A DNA stretch of 30,110 bases from an uncultured Acidobacteriota bacterium (GCA_903832475.1 CAILBQ010000030.1:1-30110); one strand, 5' to 3'. Numbered from the stretch's first letter, positions 8,300-16,476 are shown. The notes: a model not told the origin generated them from the letters alone. Numbers and translations are program-made.

Positions 8300-10522
8300 C
8301 TATTGCTTCAGGGGTTTGCGGGCGAAGTAGAAGAGGGAGAAAGCGAGCGCGGCGAACATAACGACGGCGGTGCCGTTCGAGTGCAGGTAAGGGATTTCGG
8401 GGAACTGGATGGGGACGTGGTTGCCGGAAAGGGATTCGTAGGCCTTGATGGCGACGCCGATGAGGCCGACGATGCCGCCAGCGGCGATCAGGCCGGAGGC
8501 GTACAGGGCACCGGGGCTTATTTCGCTTTCGTCAGTCTCGTGGCCGGCTTTTTTCAAGGCCATGTCGACGAGCAGGCGCATGACGCCGCCAACAAAGATG
8601 GCCAGGGTCGTGCCGATGGAGAGATAAGCGCCGACGGCGAAGGACAAGGACCGGATGCCGAGGAGTTCGACGGCGATGACCAGGAAGACGCCCATGAGGA
8701 CGAGTCCCCACGGGAGTTTCTGGGTGAGGATGCCGTTGATGACGGTGGCCATGAGGCGGGCTTGCGGGGCGGCGGCTTTTTCGCTGCCGATGCCTTGGAT
8801 CCATTGGACTTCGATTTTGTGCGTGGCAGGGGAGTAGAGGTATTTGCCGTCGGCGAGGACGGGCGAGCCGAGCGCGTTCAGGACGATGTATTCGCTGGCA
8901 GTGTGCGTGGTGGTGGACTTGTCGCTTGGGGATGAGCCCAGGGTGGTGACGGGGATTTTTTCGGGGAGCTTGGCATTTTGCTGGACGTTGACGCCGGGCT
9001 GGGTGGAGTTGATGTCCCAGGGTTGAGGCGCGGCGCGGAACTCCTGGAAAGCGGTGTTCATGGCGGTGAGGGTGACGCCGATGATCAGCGTCGAGACGCA
9101 GACGCCGATCATGAGGGCGATCTGCTGGAGGCGCGGCGTGGCGCCGATGAGGTAGCCGGTTTTGAGGTCCTGGGAGGTGTCGCCGGAGTTCGAGGCGGCG
9201 ATGCAGACGGCTCCGCCAACGGTGATGGCCAACGCACCATAAGCGGGGGCGGTCCAGCCTTTGACGAGGAAGATGGCGGAGGTGGCCATGAGGGTGGCGA
9301 TGGTCATGCCGGATACGGGGCTGGCCGAGCTGCCGATAAGGCCGACGATGCGTGAGCTGACGGTGACGAAGAGGAAGCCGAAGACGACGATGAGCAGGGA
9401 GGCGGCGAGGTTGGCGAGGGGTCCGATGTAGGTTCCGGGGACGGGCTTGAACTGGAGGAAAAAGAACATGATGGCGACGAGGGCGATGGAGCCTCCGACG
9501 ACGACGCTCATGGGGAGGTCGTCTTCGGTGCGGATGGCTCTCGGAGCGGGGCCGGAGGACTTTTTCATTTTGCTGAAGCCGCTGGTCAGGGCGGAGACGA
9601 TAGTGGGGAGGGTCTTGACGAGGGTGATGAGGCCGGCCGCGGCGACGGCTCCTGCGCCCATTGGGCGTATGTAGGTGGACCAGAGTTCGCTGGGGCTCAT
9701 GAGGCTGATGAGCTTGGTGCCGGGGTAGATGGGCTGGGTGAGGCCGGTTCCGAAGAAGTGGATCAGGGGCATGAGGACGAGCCAGGAGAAGACGCCGCCG
9801 GCGAAGATAACGCCGGAGACTTTAGGTCCGATGATGTAGCCGACGCCGAGATATTCCGGAGTGGCGTCGCATTTGATAGCTGCGCCTTTGAGGATATGCT
9901 GGGCGCCGAGGTCGGGCTGATAGCTGGGGGAATCGGGCCATGCTGCAAAGAGATTGCTGTTCTGGAAGAGAGTGTAGACGCCGCCCAGGCCAAGGCCGAG
10001 GAAGACGCGGCTGGCGAACGAACCACCGCGATCGCCGGCCATCAGGACGTCAGCGCAGGCGGTGCCTTCGGGGTAGGCGAGGGTGGCGTGTTCTTCGACA
10101 ATGAGCTGGCGGCGGAGGGGGATCATGAAGAGGACGCCGAGCCATCCGCCGACGAGGGCGAGGAGGAAGATGCGGGAGTATTCGAGGTCGAAGCCGAGGA
10201 AGATGAGGGCGGGGAGGGTGAAGATGACGCCTGAGGCGATGGACTGGCCGGCGTTGCCGGTGGTCTGGACGATGTTGTTTTCGAGGATGGAGCTTTTGCC
10301 GAAGACGCGCAGGATGGAGATAGACAGGACGGAGATAGGGATGGAGGCGGCAACAGTGAGTCCGGCGCGCAGGCCGACGTAGACGGTGACGGCTCCGAAA
10401 ATAATTCCGAAGATGCAACCAAGAAGGAGGGCACGGAAGGTGAACTCGGGTCGCTTGTCGGAGGCGGCGACGTACGGAGAAAACACGGGGGGCTTGAAAT
10501 CGGGCGCTTGTACTTCGGGCAA
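8300..10522 (-). CDS. OPT-family oligopeptide/metal-chelate transporter
   Basis: 740 residues with many hydrophobic segments across the whole length, starting near residue 30, and family blocks characteristic of the OPT superfamily: NNIVQTTGNAGQSIASGVIFTLPA in the N-terminal quarter, EEHATLAYPEGTACADVL, and the later GNSGDTSQDLKTGYLIG-like block (here SNSGDTSQDLKTGYLIGATP). OPT proteins import oligopeptides or metal-siderophore conjugates through the inner membrane, probably with protons; the substrate here is unknown. A soluble insert near residues 495-580 separates two membrane halves. The start is a TTG (10520-10522) with GGAGG eight bases upstream, a strong reason to accept the non-ATG start. 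It stands alone on this strand. Confidence 0.93.
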   Translation of the reverse strand: MPEVQAPDFKPPVFSPYVAASDKRPEFTFRALLLGCIFGIIFGAVTVYVGLRAGLTVAASIPISVLSISILRVFGKSSILENNIVQTTGNAGQSIASGVIFTLPALIFLGFDLEYSRIFLLALVGGWLGVLFMIPLRRQLIVEEHATLAYPEGTACADVLMAGDRGGSFASRVFLGLGLGGVYTLFQNSNLFAAWPDSPSYQPDLGAQHILKGAAIKCDATPEYLGVGYIIGPKVSGVIFAGGVFSWLVLMPLIHFFGTGLTQPIYPGTKLISLMSPSELWSTYIRPMGAGAVAAAGLITLVKTLPTIVSALTSGFSKMKKSSGPAPRAIRTEDDLPMSVVVGGSIALVAIMFFFLQFKPVPGTYIGPLANLAASLLIVVFGFLFVTVSSRIVGLIGSSASPVSGMTIATLMATSAIFLVKGWTAPAYGALAITVGGAVCIAASNSGDTSQDLKTGYLIGATPRLQQIALMIGVCVSTLIIGVTLTAMNTAFQEFRAAPQPWDINSTQPGVNVQQNAKLPEKIPVTTLGSSPSDKSTTTHTASEYIVLNALGSPVLADGKYLYSPATHKIEVQWIQGIGSEKAAAPQARLMATVINGILTQKLPWGLVLMGVFLVIAVELLGIRSLSFAVGAYLSIGTTLAIFVGGVMRLLVDMALKKAGHETDESEISPGALYASGLIAAGGIVGLIGVAIKAYESLSGNHVPIQFPEIPYLHSNGTAVVMFAALAFSLFYFARKPLKQ

Positions 10523-10593
10523 GGTCTATGCCTCCGAGAGAGTTACGACGAATATACGGGATTTGGCTGGGAACGGTGAATGTGTGTAGAGGC

Positions 10594-10638
10594 AAGCAGA
10601 TTCCCCTGAGGGGAATGACAGAAAGAAAAGCAAGGGCA
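10594..10638. repeat. Dispersed palindromic repeat, GAGAAGCAGATTCC family, copy 2
   Basis: This is the best-formed copy. A 7-bp palindrome, ATTCCCC-TGA-GGGGAAT, is flanked by AAGCAG and followed by GACAGAAAGAAAAGC. The copies at 3755 and 16349 share both flanks while the palindrome is less perfect. Confidence 0.7.
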
Positions 10639-10650
10639 ACGACAAACTCA

Positions 10651-10680
10651 GATCCTTCACTTCGTTCAGGATGACAAGGG
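10651..10680. repeat. Short dispersed repeat, GATCCTTCACTTCGTTCAGGATGACAA type
   Basis: ATCCT and AGGAT form a 5-bp inverted repeat around TCACTTCGTTC, followed by GACAAGGG. A shortened relative lies at 2194-2216. It directly follows the unrelated palindromic repeat at 10594-10638, so the two families are juxtaposed here. Confidence 0.55.
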
Positions 10681-10869
10681 AGAGCTTTGGGGTGGCAAGC
10701 GAGTCCTTCCGGGCGACAAGGGGGATAGAAAGGTGACAAACGGGACAGGAGGTTCGCGAATGAGATGGACGAATTGCACTGGGAAGCAGGTGTGACCAGT
10801 CGGAGACCTGGAGTGTTGTTCCATGGAAATTCACGAAAGGGCTGATAGCTTTTGGGGTTTGGCTCTGCG

Positions 10870-10875
10870 TATACT
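10870..10875 (+). promoter_or_regulatory. Possible -10 box (TATACT) for the comF-like gene
   Basis: TATACT matches the sigma-70 -10 consensus at five of six bases and lies 126 bases upstream of the chosen ATG. No good -35 hexamer is seen 16-18 bases upstream, so this is a weak call. Confidence 0.25.
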
Positions 10876-11001
10876 AGGCGCAAGGCGGCGTGGACTGGCC
10901 GGCTTTGATTGAGGTGCGACTTCAGTAGCGACCCTCGTTCTCAACATGTAGATTTGTTGCGAAGTGCTTCCGCTTCCGGAGCTTCGTTCTGGCGCGTGGC
11001 G

Positions 11002-11880
11002 ATGGCTGCGCCGGGCAATCTGCTGAGCGGGGTGGGTGATGCGCTGGGTTGTTCGCTTCTTCCCGCGGACTGTTCTGTCTGCGGTTCTCCTCTTGAAAAA
11101 CTGACCGCTGCCCCGATTTGCGAGGCGTGCTGGCACGAGATTCCCGGACCGCGGGAGTGTTGCTGCGCTTGCTGCGGCGAGGATTTGTTTGTGCCGGCAG
11201 AGACAGCCGTGGGTGTGGCTGCGTTGTGCCGTGCTTGCCGGATGGTGCCGCCGGGTTTTGTTCGGGCGGTCAGTTACGGCGTCTATGACGGGAGCATGCG
11301 GGCGGTTATCCATGCGCTGAAGTTTGAGCGGATGGAGCCGCTGGTGCATCAGCTTGGCGGGATGCTGGCCGAGGTGATGTCGCGCTTTGCTCAGGAAACT
11401 CCTGAAGGAATGCTGGTGATCCCGGTGCCGTTGCATGCCAAGCGCAGGGCGGAGCGTGGATTCAATCAGGCGGAGGCTTTAGCTGCAGAGGCGTTGCTAA
11501 GGCTCAAGAAGATCCATCCGGCGTGGAGGCTGGAGATGGACTCCGGTGCGCTGGTCAGGGAACGGAGAACGGAGAGCCAGGCGGGATTGACTCCGCGCCA
11601 GCGCCGGCAGAATCTGCGCGGCGCTTTTTTTGTTCCTGATCCTGGGCCGATCGCGAGGCGGCACATTTTGCTGGTGGATGATATCTACACGACGGGCGCG
11701 ACGGGGCGGGCGTGCAGCAAAGTGCTGTTGAAGGCAGGTGCGGCTTCGGTGCGCGTAGCGACGCTGGCGCGGGCGCAGAGGCGCTTTCCAGTGTTCGTCG
11801 AAACGCGTCAGAGGTATATGCGAGTTGCGGAGTCTCTTGAGATTCCAGGGAATGGCTTCGGAAATATTTTTGTTCACTAG
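11002..11880 (+). CDS. comF: ComF family protein (zinc ribbon plus phosphoribosyltransferase domain)
   Basis: From the ATG at 11002 the protein has 292 residues. Near the N-terminus are paired cysteines of a zinc-ribbon region: C24xxC27, C40xxC43, C54xxC57 and C76xxC79. The C-terminal part is a type I phosphoribosyltransferase fold with the PRPP-binding motif ILLVDDIYTTGAT and the family blocks VIPVPLHAKRRAERGFNQ and ESQAGLTPRQRRQNLRGAF. ComF proteins are needed for natural DNA uptake in competent bacteria, but they are widespread in species with no known competence, and the reaction is not settled. A TTG at 10909 would add 31 residues; 11002 is preferred because it puts the first CxxC close to the N-terminus as in relatives. 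An HNH-family gene follows 95 bases downstream. Confidence 0.88.
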   Translation: MAAPGNLLSGVGDALGCSLLPADCSVCGSPLEKLTAAPICEACWHEIPGPRECCCACCGEDLFVPAETAVGVAALCRACRMVPPGFVRAVSYGVYDGSMRAVIHALKFERMEPLVHQLGGMLAEVMSRFAQETPEGMLVIPVPLHAKRRAERGFNQAEALAAEALLRLKKIHPAWRLEMDSGALVRERRTESQAGLTPRQRRQNLRGAFFVPDPGPIARRHILLVDDIYTTGATGRACSKVLLKAGAASVRVATLARAQRRFPVFVETRQRYMRVAESLEIPGNGFGNIFVH

Positions 11881-11975
11881 TTCGGCAATGCGGTTGGTTT
11901 TAAGCAAGAAAGGGACGCGGAATACAGGCCACGCACAACAAGAACCGGTAGAAAACACTTTTACGAGGGGAAGCG

Positions 11976-12611
11976 ATGTCGCTTGGTAAAGCCATGATTC
12001 ACGCCCGCAAGCAGAAGTCACTCGCAAAAGCAGCAGCCCATGCCAATCATGGCGAAGGTCAGAGCTGGACACAGTCGACCGTCATGTCCAGCCAAGTGAT
12101 GCAAATGCCGGTGCTGGTGTTGAATGCTTCGTATGAGCCGATCAACATCTGCGGGGCGCGGCGGGCGCTGGTGCTGGTCTTGAAAGGCGTTGCGAAGACC
12201 GAAGAAGAGCATGGGTTGATGCTGCATGCACAGCGCAGTCGCATGGCCATGCCTTCGGTGATCCGGCTGCTGGAGTATCGGCGCATTCCGCACCAGACGC
12301 GGGCGCTCTCCAGGAAGAACATCCTGCTGCGGGATAGGAATACCTGCCAGTACTGCAGCGTGGTGCTGCCGGCGAGCGAGCTGACGCTGGATCATGTGAT
12401 TCCGCGGTCGCGGGGTGGGAATTCGACCTGGGAGAATCTGGTCGCGTGCTGCCATTCGTGCAACCGGCGCAAGGGAAATCGGATGCTGAATGAGCTAGAC
12501 GATATGAAGCTGCTGCGGGAGCCGCGAACATTTAGCCTGCATACTAGCCGGCAAATTATGCGCATGCTGGGGCGGGGAGATGACCGGTGGCGGAAGTATT
12601 TGTTTTATTAG
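11976..12611 (+). CDS. HNH endonuclease family protein
   Basis: 211 residues with a complete HNH/zinc motif in the C-terminal half: CQYC (C124, C127), LDHVIPRSRGG (D139, H140), N154, then ACCHSCNRRKGNR supplying the second cysteine pair (C159, C162) and N163. The preceding segment VLVLNASYEPINICGARRALVLVLKG belongs to a widespread small HNH family of unknown cellular role that is found as a lone housekeeping-type gene in many bacteria. The ATG at 11976 has a GAGGGGA ribosome-binding site about eight bases upstream. DNA or RNA nicking activity is expected from the motif; the target is unknown. No restriction methylase or defence partner lies nearby. Confidence 0.9.
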   Translation: MSLGKAMIHARKQKSLAKAAAHANHGEGQSWTQSTVMSSQVMQMPVLVLNASYEPINICGARRALVLVLKGVAKTEEEHGLMLHAQRSRMAMPSVIRLLEYRRIPHQTRALSRKNILLRDRNTCQYCSVVLPASELTLDHVIPRSRGGNSTWENLVACCHSCNRRKGNRMLNELDDMKLLREPRTFSLHTSRQIMRMLGRGDDRWRKYLFY

Positions 12612-12638
12612 AGAACAGAGAACAGAGAACAGAGAACA
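12611..12638. repeat. Tandem 7-mer repeat, GAGAACA x4
   Basis: Four perfect head-to-tail copies of GAGAACA begin with the last base of the HNH gene's TAG stop codon and end just before the terminator hairpin. This is a microsatellite-like tract outside coding sequence; slippage here would not alter the protein. Confidence 0.85.
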
Positions 12639-12641
12639 CGA

Positions 12642-12670
12642 GGGCCGGAGAGTATACGCTCCGGCCCTTT
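12642..12670. terminator. Rho-independent terminator between convergent genes
   Basis: A perfect 9-bp stem, GGGCCGGAG (12642-12650) with CTCCGGCCC (12659-12667), encloses an 8-base loop and is followed by TTT on the plus strand. It lies between the HNH gene (plus) and the S53 peptidase gene (minus), whose stop is a few bases further on. The T-run is short, so strength is uncertain. Confidence 0.7.
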
Positions 12671-12674
12671 CCGT

Positions 12675-14258
12675 CTAGTTTGTTGGGCCGCCATCGCTGG
12701 TGGAGCTGGTGGACGGAGGGGCGGTCAGGAGGGTGGCGAGGTTGGTGCCGATGGGTGACCCCAGACCGGTGCAGGCATCCCAGCCAGGCCCCGCGGAGTA
12801 AGTCCCGTTATTGCCTGAGGTGATGTCGTTGAAGCCGTTGCTGGGCTCGGGAAGCGCATAAAGTCCCGGGTTCAGGAAGCCGAGACGCTTGTTGAGCTGC
12901 TGATTCAGGAGAGCGACCAGGCCTGCCCAGAGCGGGGCAACGGCGCTGGTGCCTCCGACGACGCCCTGCTGGCCATCGACGACGATGTTGTAACCGGTAT
13001 TGGGATCGGCGTCGCCGGCGACGTCAGGGACGCCGCGGCCGGTGTCTCCGGTGAGGGACGACTGGTAGGCTGGCTGAGCGAATGTGGTGCTGAAGCCGCC
13101 GCCCGTAGCACCACCGCTAGCGCCATCGTTCCAGACGGATTCGCTGGTGATCGTGGTTCCAGAGGATTCGAGCGTTGTGCCGCCGCAGCCGAGGACGTTG
13201 GGGCTGGAGGCAGGGAAGTCGACATTGTCGGAGCCATCTGTGGCTCCGTCGCTCGAGCCGTTGTCGCCGGCAGCTACGGTGATGGTAACTCCGAGAGCGG
13301 CGGCTTCCTGCGCGACCTGGTCGAACGTCTGGAGGAACTGGCCGGTCCAACTTGATTCCGGGGCTCCCCAGCTGATGGAGATGACCGAGGGATTGTTGGA
13401 GGAGTCGTGGATGGCCTGGCTGAGCGCGTCCTGGAAGCCTTGAGACGAGTTGGTTGCGAAGTAAACCACGATGTTGGCTCCCGGAGCTACCGCTCCGGCG
13501 ACTTCGATGTCCAGGCAGACTTCAGCGTCGGCGCTGTTCGGGTTAGTGGGGCTGTTGGTGCCTCCGTCCACGGAAACGTCCGTCACGGTGGGCGTGGGGA
13601 GGCCAAGCGCTCCGAAAAAGGAATTGAGGTCGGAGGGATTGTAGCCGCCGCCCAGTTCGATAATGCCGATGGTCTGGCCTGCGCCGGTGACGCCGGTGGG
13701 AAAGCTGTAGAGCTGGGCGACCTGGACGGGAGAGTACGACGTTGCTGCGGCAGCGCTCGCATCGAGTTCAGCGGTCAGTTTTCGGAGGCGAAAATGCGGT
13801 TTGGCCTGAGGACGGTTGTCCAAGCCAAACACCCCCTGCACGATATCGGCGAGGTCGGCGGGAATGTGGATCTTGCCGGTGCGGCCTCGGAAGTTTCCAT
13901 CAGGATGCTCGTATTGGTTCAGGGTGACGGAGAAGGCAGCTTCGAGCTGTGAGACAGTGCCGCGGAGTTTGACTGTACGGCGCGCGATCTCGTCGGGAGT
14001 TTCGACGACGGTGAGGCCGTTGGCGCGAGCAAATTCGCGGACGCGCTCGAGTTGCTTGGGCTCGGCGCCGTACGCGGAGGCAAATTCATCATGGCTGAGG
14101 ATGCGGCCCTGCAAGTCGTCGAGCTTGAGTTCGCGGCGCTGCTTGAGGACGATGGATATCTCAACCTGCTGATTGGGATCGGCGGGGCCGACCATGGTGG
14201 CGCCGGGCATCGCAGCGCGATCAGAACCGGGGAGGGCAATCTTGTTCTGCTCTGTCAT
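12675..14258 (-). CDS. S53 family serine-carboxyl peptidase (kumamolisin/sedolisin type)
   Basis: 527 residues. Residues about 30-155 match a pro-kumamolisin activation domain (EISIVLKQRRELKLDDL start, RRTVKLRGTVSQLEAAF). The catalytic domain follows with the sedolisin residues visible: E246 and D250 in DAEVCLDIE, oxyanion Asp D332 in AAGDNGSS, and the nucleophile S438 in GGTSAVAPLW. Calcium-site residues are expected around D478 and D493. Such enzymes are acid-active endopeptidases released from their prosegment by self-cleavage. There is no N-terminal signal peptide (MTEQNKIALPGSD), as in some kumamolisins, so the export route is unclear. The ATG has AGGAG eight bases upstream. It is alone, downstream of an unusual 365-base gap. 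Confidence 0.93.
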   Translation of the reverse strand: MTEQNKIALPGSDRAAMPGATMVGPADPNQQVEISIVLKQRRELKLDDLQGRILSHDEFASAYGAEPKQLERVREFARANGLTVVETPDEIARRTVKLRGTVSQLEAAFSVTLNQYEHPDGNFRGRTGKIHIPADLADIVQGVFGLDNRPQAKPHFRLRKLTAELDASAAAATSYSPVQVAQLYSFPTGVTGAGQTIGIIELGGGYNPSDLNSFFGALGLPTPTVTDVSVDGGTNSPTNPNSADAEVCLDIEVAGAVAPGANIVVYFATNSSQGFQDALSQAIHDSSNNPSVISISWGAPESSWTGQFLQTFDQVAQEAAALGVTITVAAGDNGSSDGATDGSDNVDFPASSPNVLGCGGTTLESSGTTITSESVWNDGASGGATGGGFSTTFAQPAYQSSLTGDTGRGVPDVAGDADPNTGYNIVVDGQQGVVGGTSAVAPLWAGLVALLNQQLNKRLGFLNPGLYALPEPSNGFNDITSGNNGTYSAGPGWDACTGLGSPIGTNLATLLTAPPSTSSTSDGGPTN

Positions 14259-14623
14259 TCGTCAAACTCCTGTTGCGAAGTTGGAGTGTTTCCACGGGGG
14301 GATGGATGCACACGCGTCTAAGCGGGGTGGGTCGGGCGGCGTGGCGGCGAGGCTGCAAGACAGTACCGGGTGCAATCAACGCCGGTGAAAAAACTATACG
14401 CTGCTGAGGCGAGCCGGGGACTTTTTCCGCAGTTCATGATGAACGGGATCTTTGGAGTGATCGGTTGCCGGAAATCTTCATCGACGGCACGAGAGATTCG
14501 ACATACGGGAGGTCGTTTCCCGTGTAACGGTGGAGGGACATCCTTCACTACTTCGTGAATCTCAAGTTTCGAGCAGGGCGCCTGGGTTTGTGCTCAGACA
14601 GGCGCCCCCTTTTTTGGTGCGCG
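14259..14623. other. Intergenic stretch with no confident gene
   Basis: This 365-base gap separates the S53 peptidase start from the end of pgi. It contains the S53 ribosome-binding site, a small inverted repeat (TTCAC...GTGAA near 14543-14558), and a strong plus-strand terminator at its right end. A 62-codon plus-strand frame (14370-14558, GTG start) has no ribosome-binding site and no recognisable content, so I do not call it a gene. Confidence 0.5.
14576..14615 (+). terminator. Strong plus-strand rho-independent terminator with no visible upstream gene
   Basis: GGGCGCCTG (14576-14584) pairs perfectly with CAGGCGCCC (14599-14607) and is followed by CC and six T residues (14610-14615). The T-tract lies on the plus strand, yet both neighbouring genes are on the minus strand. 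Read on the minus strand the hairpin follows the pgi stop but lacks a U-tract, so it may still help end pgi transcription; the polarity points to a plus-strand transcript. Confidence 0.75.
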
Positions 14624-16258
14624 TCAGGCTGTTGGACGGCGGTGGGCTCGGTACTTACGGATCAGCGCGTTGGTGGAGCTATCGTGCTTGAGGGCCGGCT
14701 CTTCGGCGCTTTCGAGTTCAGGGATGATGCGGACGGCGAGGACCTTGCCGAGCTCGACTCCCCACTGGTCGAAGGAATCGATCTGCCAGATGGCGCCTTG
14801 CACGAAGACGCTGTGCTCGTAGAGGGCGATGAGCTTGCCCAACGTGGCGGGCGTCATGTGGTCAGCGAGGAGAACCGAGGAGGGACGGTTGCCTTCGAAG
14901 GTCTTGTGGGGGATGAGCCAGTCGGCGACGTTCTCGGCTTTGAGCTCTTCGGCGGTCTTGCCAAAGGCGAGGGCCTCGGCCTGGGCGAAGACGTTGGACA
15001 TGAGCAGGTCGTGATGGCGGCCGATGGGATTGAGGGACTTGAAGAAACCGATGAAGTCGCAGGGGATGAGCTTGGTTCCCTGGTGGATGAGCTGGTAGAA
15101 GGAGTGCTGCCCGTTGGTGCCGGGCTCGCCCCAGAAGATGGGGCCAGTCTGGTAATCGACCACGCGACCGTCGAGGGTGACGTGCTTGCCGTTGGACTCC
15201 ATGGTGAGCTGCTGCAGGTAGGCGGGGAAACGCTTGAGGTACTGGTCGTAAGGCAGGACGGCGACAGTCTGGGCGTCGAAGAAATCGTTATACCAGATGG
15301 CCAGCGCGCCCATGAGGAAGGGCAGGTTCTTGTCGAAGGGTGTGGTGCGGAAGTGCTCGTCCATGGAGTGAAAGCCCGCTAGCATGGCGCGGTAGTGGTC
15401 GGGGCCGATGGCGATCATGGTGGAAAGGCCGATGGCGGAGTCCATGGAGTAGCGACCGCCGACCCAGTCCCAGAAGCCGAACATGTTGGCGGTGTCGATG
15501 CCGAACTTCGAAACTTCTTGGGCGTTGGTGGAGACGGCGACGAAGTGGCGCGCGACGGCGGCGTGTTCCTTCAGCTTGCCGAGAGACCAGGCGCGGGCGG
15601 TGTGCGCGTTGGTCATGGTCTCGAGCGTGGTGAAGGTCTTCGACGAGATGATGAACAGGGTTTCTTCCTGGTCGAGGTCGCGCGTCGCTTCGTGGAAGTC
15701 GGTCCCGTCGACGTTCGAGACGAAACGGAAGGTGAGATCGCGGTCGCTGTAATGGCGGAGGGCCTCGTAGGCCATAACCGGGCCGAGGTCGGAGCCGCCG
15801 ATGCCGATGTTGACGATATTCCTGATGGGCTTTTCGGTGTATCCGAGCCACTTGCCGGAGCGGAGCTGGTCGGCGAAGGCGGCCATCTTGTCGAGGACGG
15901 CGTGGACTTCGGGGACGACGTTTTTCCCGTCGAATTCGATGACTGCGTCTTTGGGTGCGCGCAGGGCGACGTGGAGGACGGCGCGATTTTCGGTGATGTT
16001 GATCTTGTCGCCGCGGAACATGGCGTCGAGTTTCTCGCGCAGGCCGGACTCTTCGGCGAGCTGGAGGAAGAGCTTGAGGGTTTCATCGGTGATGCGGTGC
16101 TTTGAGTAGTCGAGGAAGATGCCTTCGGCCTCGGCGGTGAGGCGCTCGCCGCGGCTGGGGTCGTCGGCGAAAAGCTGGCGGAGGTGAGTGGCTTTGATGC
16201 TGGACGCGTGGGCTTCGAGGGCTTTCCAGGCGGGGAGTTGCTTGAGGGGAGTGGTCAT
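14624..16258 (-). CDS. pgi: Glucose-6-phosphate isomerase
   Basis: 544 residues, the usual length of the large bacterial PGI form. Both family signatures are visible: IVNIGIGGSDLGPVMAYEAL in the N-terminal SIS domain and GPIFWGEPGTNGQHSFYQL with the following IHQG, which supply the catalytic Glu and His; the FVSNVDGTD and SSKTFTT sugar-phosphate binding loops are also present. The enzyme interconverts glucose 6-phosphate and fructose 6-phosphate in the cytoplasm, linking glycolysis, gluconeogenesis and cell-wall precursor supply. The ATG at 16258 has AGGAG seven bases upstream. It is a single gene between the S53 and M28 peptidase genes, all on the minus strand but separated by long gaps, so probably not one operon. 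Confidence 0.98.
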   Translation of the reverse strand: MTTPLKQLPAWKALEAHASSIKATHLRQLFADDPSRGERLTAEAEGIFLDYSKHRITDETLKLFLQLAEESGLREKLDAMFRGDKINITENRAVLHVALRAPKDAVIEFDGKNVVPEVHAVLDKMAAFADQLRSGKWLGYTEKPIRNIVNIGIGGSDLGPVMAYEALRHYSDRDLTFRFVSNVDGTDFHEATRDLDQEETLFIISSKTFTTLETMTNAHTARAWSLGKLKEHAAVARHFVAVSTNAQEVSKFGIDTANMFGFWDWVGGRYSMDSAIGLSTMIAIGPDHYRAMLAGFHSMDEHFRTTPFDKNLPFLMGALAIWYNDFFDAQTVAVLPYDQYLKRFPAYLQQLTMESNGKHVTLDGRVVDYQTGPIFWGEPGTNGQHSFYQLIHQGTKLIPCDFIGFFKSLNPIGRHHDLLMSNVFAQAEALAFGKTAEELKAENVADWLIPHKTFEGNRPSSVLLADHMTPATLGKLIALYEHSVFVQGAIWQIDSFDQWGVELGKVLAVRIIPELESAEEPALKHDSSTNALIRKYRAHRRPTA

Positions 16259-16348
16259 GCTGTCTCCTGCGATGTTCCGTTTCTCAATGCGGATTATACG
16301 CGGGAGATTTTGCGGGGGATGCGCACGTGCGTGCGCGAGTTGCAGGGC

Positions 16349-16396
16349 GAGAAGCAGATTCTCCTAGGGGACTGACAGAAAGAAAAGCGAGGGCGT
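16349..16396. repeat. Dispersed palindromic repeat, GAGAAGCAGATTCC family, copy 3
   Basis: The copy reads GAGAAGCAGATTCTCC, then a decayed palindrome and GACAGAAAGAAAAGCGAGGGC. It aligns with copies at 3755 and 10594. It lies upstream of pgi and downstream of the M28 peptidase gene. Confidence 0.65.
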
Positions 16397-16422
16397 TCAT
16401 GACTGATCTGGTGAAATCCCAC

Positions 16423-16446
16423 CCATCCCGCAGGGACGCGGGATGG
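16423..16446. terminator. Hairpin downstream of the M28 peptidase gene
   Basis: CCATCCCGC (16423-16431) pairs perfectly with GCGGGATGG (16438-16446) around a 6-base loop. It follows the M28 gene on the minus strand by about 30 bases. There is no U-tract, so it may be an mRNA 3'-end structure or another small palindromic repeat and not a true terminator. Confidence 0.4.
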
Positions 16447-16476
16447 ATGGGGCACCCACCTTCTGATGGGCGGGTC

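Larger units (their letters stand above)
10523..11001. other. Gene-poor intergenic stretch with two dispersed repeats
   Basis: This 479-base gap separates the divergent OPT and ComF-like genes. It holds the OPT ribosome-binding site, two repeat elements (10594-10638 and 10651-10680), a GACAAGGG-rich tract, and a TATACT hexamer (10870-10875). I see no convincing gene in it. A longer reading frame for the ComF-like gene begins at TTG 10909, but the extra residues do not resemble the family. Confidence 0.5.

Noticed and set aside
8213..8935. 240-codon plus-strand frame opposite the OPT gene
   Set aside because: It is antisense to a well-supported transporter, is Asp/Gly/Glu-rich as expected from reading GC-rich coding DNA backwards, and has no own signals.
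10909..12611. ComF plus HNH as a DNA-uptake or defence module
   Set aside because: Both are widespread single genes, separated by 95 bases with the HNH gene having its own ribosome-binding site; no methylase, toxin or other competence gene is nearby.
12611..12638. CRISPR-like array
   Set aside because: The repeat unit is 7 bases with no spacers; it is a simple tandem repeat.
15395..16105. 236-codon plus-strand frame opposite pgi
   Set aside because: Acidic, repetitive composition typical of an antisense shadow; pgi on the other strand is certain.
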